From Acidobacteriota bacterium (GTDB lineage: Bacteria; Acidobacteriota; UBA4820; DSQY01), in NCBI GenBank assembly GCA_021814355.1, contig JAKAIJ010000074.1:1-10956 (forward strand): a DNA stretch of 10,956 nucleotides. Reading direction: 5' to 3'. This document shows, piece after piece, positions 5,851 through 10,956 of the stretch. A program made the position numbers and the translations under genes. The notes under the pieces were generated by a model. It did not search any database, was not told the DNA's origin, and was given only the letters and a program-made list of their open reading frames with translations. Every line of letters starts with the position of its first letter. The first letter of the stretch is position 1.

Positions 5851-7176
5851 ATGAGCACCCTCTTCGGGCCCCCGGCAGGCTGCGCGCCGCTGGCGGACCG
5901 GCTCCGCCCCCGCCGGTGGGAGGATCTGATCGGCCTCGAGGGAGCCGCGGGGGCCGGGACGCCGCTGGGGCGCCAGCTCCGCGACGATACCCTCGTCTCC
6001 AGCATCCTCTGGGGCCCCCCCGGCTGCGGCAAGACTACCCTCGCCCGCCTCGTTCAGCACCACACGGCGCGCCCCTTCTCGGGGCTCTCCGCGGTGCTCT
6101 CCACCGTAAAGGAGGTCCGCGAGGTGATGGAACGGGCCCGGGGGCGGTGGCGGGGCGACGGAACCCAGACGATCCTGTTCGTGGACGAGATCCACCGCTT
6201 CAACAAGGCCCAGCAGGATGCCTTCCTGCCCTACGTGGAGGAGGGCTCCGTGGTTCTGCTCGGGACCACCACCGAGAACCCCTCCTTCCACCTGACCCCC
6301 GCCCTGCTCAGCCGCTGCCGCGTGGTGGTCCTCCCGCCCCTGGGCGAGCCCGAGGTGCTGCAGATCCTGACCCGGGCCCGCGAGAGGGACGCCGTCCTGC
6401 AGGATCACCCCCGCGAGCTTCCCGGAGAGGTCCTTCGGGAGCTGGCGCGGCTCGCCGCGGGGGACGCCCGCTTCGCCCTCAACGCCCTCGAGGCGCTAGT
6501 CCTCCAGTACCCGCGGGACCGGGGGATGTCGGCGCCCGAAGTCCGGTCCTGGCTCTCCAGCGGCCGGGTCGTCTACGACTGGGGCGGGGAGGAGCACTAC
6601 AACCTCATCAGCGCCCTCCACAAGTCCATCCGCAACAGCGACCCCGACGCGGCGCTCTACTGGCTCTTCCGGATGCTCGAGGGCGGCGAGGACCCGCTCT
6701 TCATCGCCCGCCGGGTCGTGCGCGCCGCCTCCGAGGACGTGGGCAACGCCGACCCCGCCGCGCTGCGGCTCGCCCTCGACGCCAAGGAGGCGGTGGATTT
6801 CCTCGGCATGCCCGAAGGGGACTTGGCCCTGGCGCAGGCAGTGGCCTACCTCGCCGCGGCCCCCAAGTCCAACCGGGTCTACGAGGCCGCCGGGACCGTG
6901 AAGGCCGATCTGGCGGCGGGCCACCGGTACGGCGTTCCCCTCCACCTGCGCAACGCTCCGACCCGGCTCATGAAGGAGGCGGGCTATGGCGAGGAGTACC
7001 GATACGCCCACGACGAGCCCGAGGGGGTGGCCGCCATGGAGTGCCTTCCGGTGGAACTCCGCGGGAAAAGGTACTATAAGCCCAAGGAGGCCGGCTTCGA
7101 GCGGCGGCTGAAGGAGTGGCTCGGGATGTGGGAAGAACGGCGGGCGAGGGCCGCCCGGAGAGACGATGCGCGCTAA
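5851..7176 (+). CDS. rarA: Replication-associated recombination protein A, AAA+ ATPase (RarA/MgsA)
   Basis: RarA is the bacterial Mgs1/WRNIP1 homologue, a clamp-loader-like AAA+ ATPase acting at stalled forks with SSB. The 441-residue product matches the family length. PLADRLRPRRWEDLIGLEG opens the ATPase. Walker A is GPPGCGKTT (55-63), Walker B ILFVDEIHRFN (108-118) and sensor 1 GTTTENPSF (138-146). Candidate arginine fingers are in LLSRCRV (153-159), and sensor 2 is GDARFALNALE (204-214). The RarA-specific C-terminal tetramerisation domain shows HYNLISALHKSIRNSDPDAA (249-268), FRMLEGGEDP, RNAPTRLMKEAGYG and the late RYYKPKEAGFE. The frame is open from 5815, but the ATG at 5851 has GAAGGAG at 5834-5840 and gives the family's usual N-terminus. 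The 3' end overlaps the next gene by 11 nt. Confidence 0.96.
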   Translation: MSTLFGPPAGCAPLADRLRPRRWEDLIGLEGAAGAGTPLGRQLRDDTLVSSILWGPPGCGKTTLARLVQHHTARPFSGLSAVLSTVKEVREVMERARGRWRGDGTQTILFVDEIHRFNKAQQDAFLPYVEEGSVVLLGTTTENPSFHLTPALLSRCRVVVLPPLGEPEVLQILTRARERDAVLQDHPRELPGEVLRELARLAAGDARFALNALEALVLQYPRDRGMSAPEVRSWLSSGRVVYDWGGEEHYNLISALHKSIRNSDPDAALYWLFRMLEGGEDPLFIARRVVRAASEDVGNADPAALRLALDAKEAVDFLGMPEGDLALAQAVAYLAAAPKSNRVYEAAGTVKADLAAGHRYGVPLHLRNAPTRLMKEAGYGEEYRYAHDEPEGVAAMECLPVELRGKRYYKPKEAGFERRLKEWLGMWEERRARAARRDDAR

Positions 7177-8182
7177 CAGGCGGGGCTGGCTCCGCGCCCT
7201 CGCGCCGCCCCTTCTCTTGACCGCGGCGCTCCTGGCGCCCCTGGGGGCCCGCGCCCAGCGGGTGATGGTCTTCCCCCTGACCCAGGCCGAAGGTCCCACC
7301 TCCGCCCAGTGGCTCGGCACCGGCCTTTCGGTGGCCGTCCACGACGCCCTGGTGGTGTCGGGCGTGCTCACCATCCCCGTGGAGGACCTCCGCGCCTACT
7401 ACGACCAGGAGGGGCTCGTTTCCGAGCCCCGCTTCTCGGTGCCCGCCCAGGTGGCGCTGGCGCGCCAGCTCGGCGCCGGGACGCTGGTCACGGGGACCTA
7501 CGCCGTCTCGGGGGGCTCCGTCTCCGTCCGCCTCCAGGCCCTTTCGGCCTCGGGGGACCTCAGGCGGCTGGGGCGGTGGGATGAAGGAGCCGGCCTCAAG
7601 GAGCTGCTGTCGCTCACCCGCCGGCTCCGCGACCACCTGCTGGGCGTCCTCGGCTCGGCGTCCAGGCCCGACGCACCGGTGGGACCCGAGGCCTTCGAGG
7701 CCTACATCCGCGGGCGCATCGCCCCCGACCCCACCTTGCAGGAGGTCTACCTCCGCAAAGCCGTGGAGCTCCAGCCCGACTACGACGACGCCTCCTGCTA
7801 CCTGGCGGTGGTGCTTCTGGAGTCGGACCGGGTCACCGAGGCCCGCGCCATCCTGGAGAAGCTCCGGGACCATACCTACGCCAAGGCCTACCTCGGCCGC
7901 GTGGCGCTGGGGAACCTCCGGCTCGAGGAGGGCGCGCTGGCCGACGCCCGCGGGCTCTTCCTCTCCTCCCTGAAGCAGGCCGAGAACCCGGAAGCCCACC
8001 TGGGCCTCGCCCGCCTGCTCCTGCGGCAGCGCCGTCTCGACGAGGCCTCGCGGGAGCTTCGCGTGGCGGAGCGGTTCGGGACCCACCAGGACGACGTGGA
8101 CGCGCTACGCGCGGAGCTGAAACGCCTCCAGGAGGCCGCCTCCCGTCCCGTGCCGGAAGCGCCCGCCCCTCCCGCCCCTTGA
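7166..8182 (+). CDS. Exported TPR protein with TolB/FlgO-like N-terminal domain
   Basis: I do not recognise a named gene. The 338-residue product has a clear signal peptide: basic MRANRRGWLR, a hydrophobic core of residues 11-27, and a probable signal peptidase I site after ARA (residue 30). There is no lipobox. Residues 31-135 (VMVFPL, then LGTGLSVAVHDALVVSGVL, then LARQLGAGTLVTGTYAVSGG) follow the pattern of periplasmic TolB-N/FlgO/CsgG-like domains: a beta strand, a helix, and the LGA-x-x-LV-x-G-x-Y strand. From about 174 to 306 there are roughly four tetratricopeptide-like helix pairs (LRKAVELQPDYDDASCYLAV; RVTEARAILEKL; ADARGLFLSSLKQAENPEAH; RRLDEASRELRVAERF). The C-terminus is Pro/Ala-rich (325-338). 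A periplasmic scaffold role is likely. Its partners are unknown. It starts 11 nt inside rarA, with GGAG at 7157-7160. Confidence 0.85.
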   Translation: MRANRRGWLRALAPPLLLTAALLAPLGARAQRVMVFPLTQAEGPTSAQWLGTGLSVAVHDALVVSGVLTIPVEDLRAYYDQEGLVSEPRFSVPAQVALARQLGAGTLVTGTYAVSGGSVSVRLQALSASGDLRRLGRWDEGAGLKELLSLTRRLRDHLLGVLGSASRPDAPVGPEAFEAYIRGRIAPDPTLQEVYLRKAVELQPDYDDASCYLAVVLLESDRVTEARAILEKLRDHTYAKAYLGRVALGNLRLEEGALADARGLFLSSLKQAENPEAHLGLARLLLRQRRLDEASRELRVAERFGTHQDDVDALRAELKRLQEAASRPVPEAPAPPAP

Positions 8183-8183
8183 C

Positions 8184-9449
8184 ATGCCCCCCTCGACCGG
8201 CGCGCCGGGTCGGCGCACCTACCGCATCGTCACCCTCGGCTGCAAGCTGAACCAGTTCGACTCCGCGCGGGTGGCCGGTCTCCTCGGGGGCCGCGCGGGC
8301 GCCGCGCCCGAGGGGGAGCCGGCCGACCTCGTGCTGCTTAACTCCTGCACGGTGACCCACCGGGCCGACCGCGAGGCGAGGCGGCTCCTTCGCCAGCTCC
8401 GCCGGGAGAACCCCGCCGCCACCCTCGCCGTCATGGGCTGCGCCGCGCGGCGCGACGCCCCGGGCTACGCGGCCATGACCGAGGTGGACGAGGTCCTGCC
8501 CCGGCGCGAGGAGGTGGACGCCTTCCTCGCCCGCTGGGGCGCGGTGGAGGGCCGCGGCGGGTGCAGGACCGTCCCCGATTTCGGCGGCCGCACGCGCGCC
8601 TACCTCAAGGTCCAGGAGGGGTGCGACCTCGCCTGCAGCTACTGCGTCGTTCCCTCGGTGCGCGGCCCCTCCCGGTCGGTGCCCCCCGAGGAGGCCGCGG
8701 CGGACCTGCACGCGCTGCTGGAGGCGGGCTACCGGGAGGTGGTCCTCACGGGAATCAACACCGGGGACTGGGGACGGGACCTGCCGGGGCGCGGCCGCCT
8801 GCCCGATCTGGTGGAGGCACTGCTTGCGGAGCCCGGCGACTTCCGGCTGCGGCTGAACTCAGTGGAGCCCCGGCGGGTAACGGCGCGGCTGCTGGAGCAG
8901 GTGGCCTCCTCCGGGGGACGGCTCTGCCGCCACCTCCAGGTGCCCCTCCAGAGCGGCTCCGACGCGGTCCTGCGCGCGATGAAGCGGAACTACCGGGCGG
9001 GTTTCTACCGAAAGGTCCTCGAGGAGGCCGCGGCGAGGGCGCCCGGCATCGGTCTCGGGGCCGACGTGCTGGTGGGGTTTCCCACGGAGACGCCGGCGGA
9101 CTTCGAGGCGACCCTGCGGCTGGTGGAGGCGTCGCCCCTCGCCTTCCTCCACGCCTTCTCCTTCAGTCCGCGCCCCGGAACCCCGGCGGCGTCATTGCGG
9201 CCCCTGCCGCCCGTCGAGGTGGCGGCCCGGATGCGGGCGCTAAGATCGCTCGGACGGGAGAGGGCGGAGCGCTTCGCGCGGAGCCAGGAGGGAAGGACGC
9301 TGAGGGCCCTCGTCCTGAGCGGCGGCGAGGTGCTGGCCGACAACTACCTCACCGCTCGTCTCGAAGGCGGGCCCGCCGAGCCCAACGTGTTTCTCGACGT
9401 GACCGTCGCCGTGGAACCCGACGGCCGCCTCGCCGCCGTGCGCGCGTGA
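8184..9449 (+). CDS. mtaB: tRNA t6A37 methylthiotransferase MtaB (radical SAM)
   Basis: MtaB adds a methylthio group to t6A at position 37 of ANN-decoding tRNAs, making ms2t6A. The 421-residue product has the three-part architecture of the family. The N-terminal UPF0004 domain supplies auxiliary-cluster cysteines C20 (TLGCKLNQFDS), C55 (LLNSCTVT) and C86 (VMGCAARR). The radical-SAM domain has C147-x3-C151-x2-C154 (EGCDLACSYCVVPSVRGPSR), then VVLTGINTGDWG, LNSVEP, HLQVPLQSGSDAVLRAMKRN (250-269) and a GFPTET motif at 298-303 where many homologues have GFPGET. A C-terminal TRAM domain (about 365-421, with ADNYLTARL) binds tRNA. The TLGCKLNQ/S-x-R-G features favour MtaB over MiaB or RimO. The ATG is 1 nt after the upstream stop, with no obvious RBS, so translational coupling is likely. 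Confidence 0.94.
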   Translation: MPPSTGAPGRRTYRIVTLGCKLNQFDSARVAGLLGGRAGAAPEGEPADLVLLNSCTVTHRADREARRLLRQLRRENPAATLAVMGCAARRDAPGYAAMTEVDEVLPRREEVDAFLARWGAVEGRGGCRTVPDFGGRTRAYLKVQEGCDLACSYCVVPSVRGPSRSVPPEEAAADLHALLEAGYREVVLTGINTGDWGRDLPGRGRLPDLVEALLAEPGDFRLRLNSVEPRRVTARLLEQVASSGGRLCRHLQVPLQSGSDAVLRAMKRNYRAGFYRKVLEEAAARAPGIGLGADVLVGFPTETPADFEATLRLVEASPLAFLHAFSFSPRPGTPAASLRPLPPVEVAARMRALRSLGRERAERFARSQEGRTLRALVLSGGEVLADNYLTARLEGGPAEPNVFLDVTVAVEPDGRLAAVRA

Positions 9450-9635
9450 CCTTGCCCCGCTGCCTGTCCTGTCTGCCCTCACGAAGACGCCCGAGGCCGC
9501 GTGGCTGGCTCACGGCCTTCGCCCAAGCACCAAAGCCCGCATTCCGGGAATCCCCCGGGCCGGTGGCATGGGAGGATGGAGTGGGGCTATAATTTAAGAA
9601 AGGTTTCGGGCCATCTCCCCTTACGGAGGATTGAC
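9450..9635 (+). promoter_or_regulatory. Non-coding region with promoter and RBS for the secreted repeat protein
   Basis: No coding frame with family character is visible here. TATAAT at 9588-9593 is a perfect sigma70-type -10 box within a short AT-rich island (about 9587-9607) in otherwise GC-rich DNA. The best -35 candidate, GTGGCA at 9563-9568, matches TTGACA at 4 of 6 positions with a long 19-nt spacer, so the promoter may be extended or activator-dependent. A GGAGGA RBS at 9625-9630 precedes the ATG at 9636 by 5 nt, giving a leader of roughly 36 nt. Around 9491-9514 an imperfect AGGCCG/CGGCCT hairpin without a T-run is the only terminator-like element after mtaB. Confidence 0.6.
9541..9551. 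promoter_or_regulatory. 11-nt palindrome upstream of the -10 box
   Basis: ATTCC-G-GGAAT is a perfect odd palindrome centred about 44 nt upstream of the TATAAT box. Its position just above the expected -35 suits an operator or activator site. It is short enough to arise by chance, so the regulatory role is speculative. Confidence 0.25.
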
Positions 9636-10956
9636 ATGAGCCGCACTCGTATCGGAATCGTTCTGCTAGTGTGCGCCCTGGCGGGTGGCTGGACGGGCAC
9701 CAGGGCCGCCGCCCCGGAGACTGAGGCTCTTCCCACCTGCGACACGCCCCAGGTCATCGCCCCCTACCAGTCCTTCGGGGCTGGCGCCGCGGGAAGGGTC
9801 GGCGTCGCCTGGAATGGCCGCGAGTTCGGGGTGGCCTACTACGGCAACAGCGCGGTCAACTTCAGGCGGTACTATGCCGACGGGACGCCCGCGGCCGCAC
9901 CGGTCGTCGTGTCGGTCGGGGGATGGAGCGGCGCCAGCCTTCCGGTCTGCCTCCTCTGGAACGGCTCGCAGTACGCCATGGCCTGGGGCGGGGGAACCAA
10001 CAACGAGCCGTACCTCGCGATCCTGAGCGCGGCCGGAGCGCTCCTCTACGGCCCCACCGCGGCTTCCACGGCCACGTCGCTTGGGACGAACCCCTCCCTG
10101 GCCTGGAGCGGGAGCGGATACGCGTTGGTCTGGAACGACAGCCGGAGCGGCAACGCCGACATTTACGCCACCCTCTTCAACGCCGATGCCACCATCGCCA
10201 ACGGGGGCGCGAGTCACGACCTCGCCGTGTGCACGGCCGCGAACAACCAGGGGGCCCCTTCTGTGGCCTGGTCCGCCAACGGCGCATACGTCATCGTCTG
10301 GCAGGATTTTCGAACCGGGACCAAGTACGAAATCTACCAGGCGGCCCTCATGCCCAGCGGGGCCGTCACCGCGGGCCCAGCCCTCGTATCGGGGGCGAGC
10401 AGCTCGTATGCCCCCTCCCTCGTGGGCGCGGGCGGCGGCTTCGGCATGGCGTGGTACGACACGAGGGACGGCAACAACGAAATCTACTTCGCGCGGCTGG
10501 ACGCGGGCGGGGGCAAGATCGGAGCCGACCTCCGCCTGACCAACAACGTCTCGGATTCCAACTCCCCCTTCCTCGCCTGGACGGGAGGAGAGTACGGCGT
10601 CTTCTGGCGGGACAACTCCGGAGGGACCAACGACGTCTGGTTCCAGCGGGTATCGAGCGCCGGAGCGGCGCTAGGCTCCGCCGTCCAGCTCCTTTCCGGA
10701 ATCAACATCTCGACGCCCGGGGCAGGCTTCGCAACCCACGGCTACCTCGCGTCGGCCTCCTACATGTGGTACGCGGGGTACCTCCAGCCCCTCGGCTGCT
10801 CCTACCCGGTTGCGCCCCCCTGCCCCGAGAACGCCATCGCGTACAACATCTCGGGGACCCAGGCCACCCTCGCGTGGCTCCCGGTGGTGGACCTTTACCT
10901 GGACGTCGCCTACTACCAGGTCTACCGCAACGACGCCCTGGTGGGCACGACCTCCT
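9636..10956 (+). CDS. Secreted W-x-D-x-R repeat (beta-propeller-like) protein with FnIII-like end, 3' part outside window
   Basis: I do not recognise a named gene. The frame is open from ATG 9636 to the window edge (440 codons, no stop). A signal peptide is clear: MSRTR, hydrophobic residues 6-19, cleavage near TRAAA (residues 22-26). The C at 13 is not in a good lipobox. Residues 47-388 hold about seven repeats of 49-56 residues, each of the form P-S-L-A-W-S-G-x-x-Y, then V-W-x-D-x-R-x-G-x-x-x-I-Y. Best examples are LVWNDSRSGNADIYA (164-178), IVWQDFRTGTKYEIY (220-234) and MAWYDTRDGNNEIYF (271-285). This pattern and spacing suggest beta-propeller blades. Residues 396-440 (ATLAWLPV, YYQVYRNDALVGTT) look like the start of a fibronectin III domain. 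Cysteines at 35, 105, 199, 388 and 396 could form disulfides. Extracellular or surface binding is inferred. The substrate is unknown. The gene has its own promoter and RBS. Confidence 0.85.
   Translation, partial: MSRTRIGIVLLVCALAGGWTGTRAAAPETEALPTCDTPQVIAPYQSFGAGAAGRVGVAWNGREFGVAYYGNSAVNFRRYYADGTPAAAPVVVSVGGWSGASLPVCLLWNGSQYAMAWGGGTNNEPYLAILSAAGALLYGPTAASTATSLGTNPSLAWSGSGYALVWNDSRSGNADIYATLFNADATIANGGASHDLAVCTAANNQGAPSVAWSANGAYVIVWQDFRTGTKYEIYQAALMPSGAVTAGPALVSGASSSYAPSLVGAGGGFGMAWYDTRDGNNEIYFARLDAGGGKIGADLRLTNNVSDSNSPFLAWTGGEYGVFWRDNSGGTNDVWFQRVSSAGAALGSAVQLLSGINISTPGAGFATHGYLASASYMWYAGYLQPLGCSYPVAPPCPENAIAYNISGTQATLAWLPVVDLYLDVAYYQVYRNDALVGTTS
9774..10799 (+). repeat. Tandem about 50-residue protein repeats (putative propeller blades)
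   Basis: Residues 47-388 of the secreted protein. The aromatic position of the repeat core falls at about residues 68, 117, 166, 222, 273, 324 and 378, spaced 49-56 residues apart. Repeats 3 to 6 share W-x-D followed by R/S-x-G-x-x-[D/E]-[I/V]-[Y/W]. Repeats 1, 2 and 7 are degenerate. The nucleotide sequence is diverged between copies, so this is an old protein repeat and not a recent DNA duplication. Confidence 0.7.

Noticed and set aside
5799..7079. 426-codon frame overlapping rarA
   Set aside because: Arg/Pro/Gly-rich shadow of rarA in another frame. The AAA+ motifs are all in the 5851 frame.
8561..9592. 343-codon frame overlapping mtaB and running into the intergenic region
   Set aside because: Out-of-frame shadow of mtaB with no family features. 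Its tail past 9449 crosses the promoter region.
9598..9607. GAAA-GG-TTTC mini-palindrome at the likely transcription start
   Set aside because: Only 4-bp arms in an A/T-rich stretch, too short to claim as an operator.
9631..9636. Perfect TTGACA hexamer overlapping the start codon of the secreted protein
   Set aside because: No -10-like hexamer at 16-18 nt downstream. It lies between RBS and ATG and is probably coincidental.
9666..9677. Possible lipobox (LLVC) in the secreted repeat protein
   Set aside because: Val precedes the Cys where Ala, Gly or Ser is required, and the Cys is in the middle of the hydrophobic core. A signal peptidase I site after TRAAA fits better.
9685..10539. Two + strand frames (9685-10026, 10081-10539) and a minus frame (9666-10217) over the last gene
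   Set aside because: Shadows of the 9636 reading frame, which has the RBS, the signal peptide and the regular repeats.
1..10956. CRISPR arrays, insertion sequences, tRNAs, toxin-antitoxin or defence genes
   Set aside because: Looked for direct-repeat arrays, transposase motifs, tRNA-like cloverleaves and small paired genes on both strands. None was seen.

Overview
The window is a high-GC bacterial chromosome segment. Its first 5.8 kb is the distal half of the large ribosomal-protein locus (the spc/alpha region), with every gene on the + strand in the order secY (3' part), adk, map, infA, rpmJ, rpsM, rpsK, rpsD, rpoA, rplQ. The presence of adk and map between secY and infA, the zinc-ribbon forms of Adk, L36 and S4, GTG and TTG starts, and a Lys/Ala-rich tail on L17 fit many high-GC lineages (Acidobacteriota, Desulfobacterota/Myxococcota-like, NC10/Rokubacteria-like). 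The sequence does not let me name the organism. The secreted beta-propeller-like protein at the end suits a bacterium with an elaborate envelope or secretome.

Layout. 1-950: C-terminal seven-helix part of SecY. 954-2571: adk, map and infA, tightly packed, with 4-nt ATGA overlaps at adk/map and map/infA. 2585-4168: rpmJ, rpsM, rpsK and rpsD, each with a clear Shine-Dalgarno. 4169-4258: a GC-rich, strongly folded spacer. 4259-5759: rpoA and rplQ. 5760-5850: a spacer with a weak interrupted hairpin. 5851-9449: a second, overlapping cluster of rarA (AAA+ replication-recombination factor), an exported TPR protein with a TolB/FlgO-like N-terminal domain, and mtaB (tRNA ms2t6A37 methylthiotransferase). 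9450-9635: non-coding, with a good -10 box, a small palindrome and a strong RBS. 9636 to the window end: a secreted protein with about seven W-x-D-x-R-type repeats and the start of a fibronectin-III-like domain. It has no stop codon inside the window.

How the genes work together. The first block serves protein export (SecY), N-terminal Met removal (Map), translation (IF-1, L36, S13, S11, S4, L17), transcription (RNA polymerase alpha) and adenylate balance (Adk). The second block mixes genome maintenance, an envelope protein and tRNA modification. Its packing suggests one transcript, but no shared pathway is evident. The last gene appears to have its own promoter.

I found no mobile element, CRISPR array, tRNA, rRNA or defence system. 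The less ordinary points are the terminal repeat protein, the structured rpsD-rpoA spacer, a substitution at a DNA-contacting position of the alpha C-terminal domain, and an enlarged SecY periplasmic loop.
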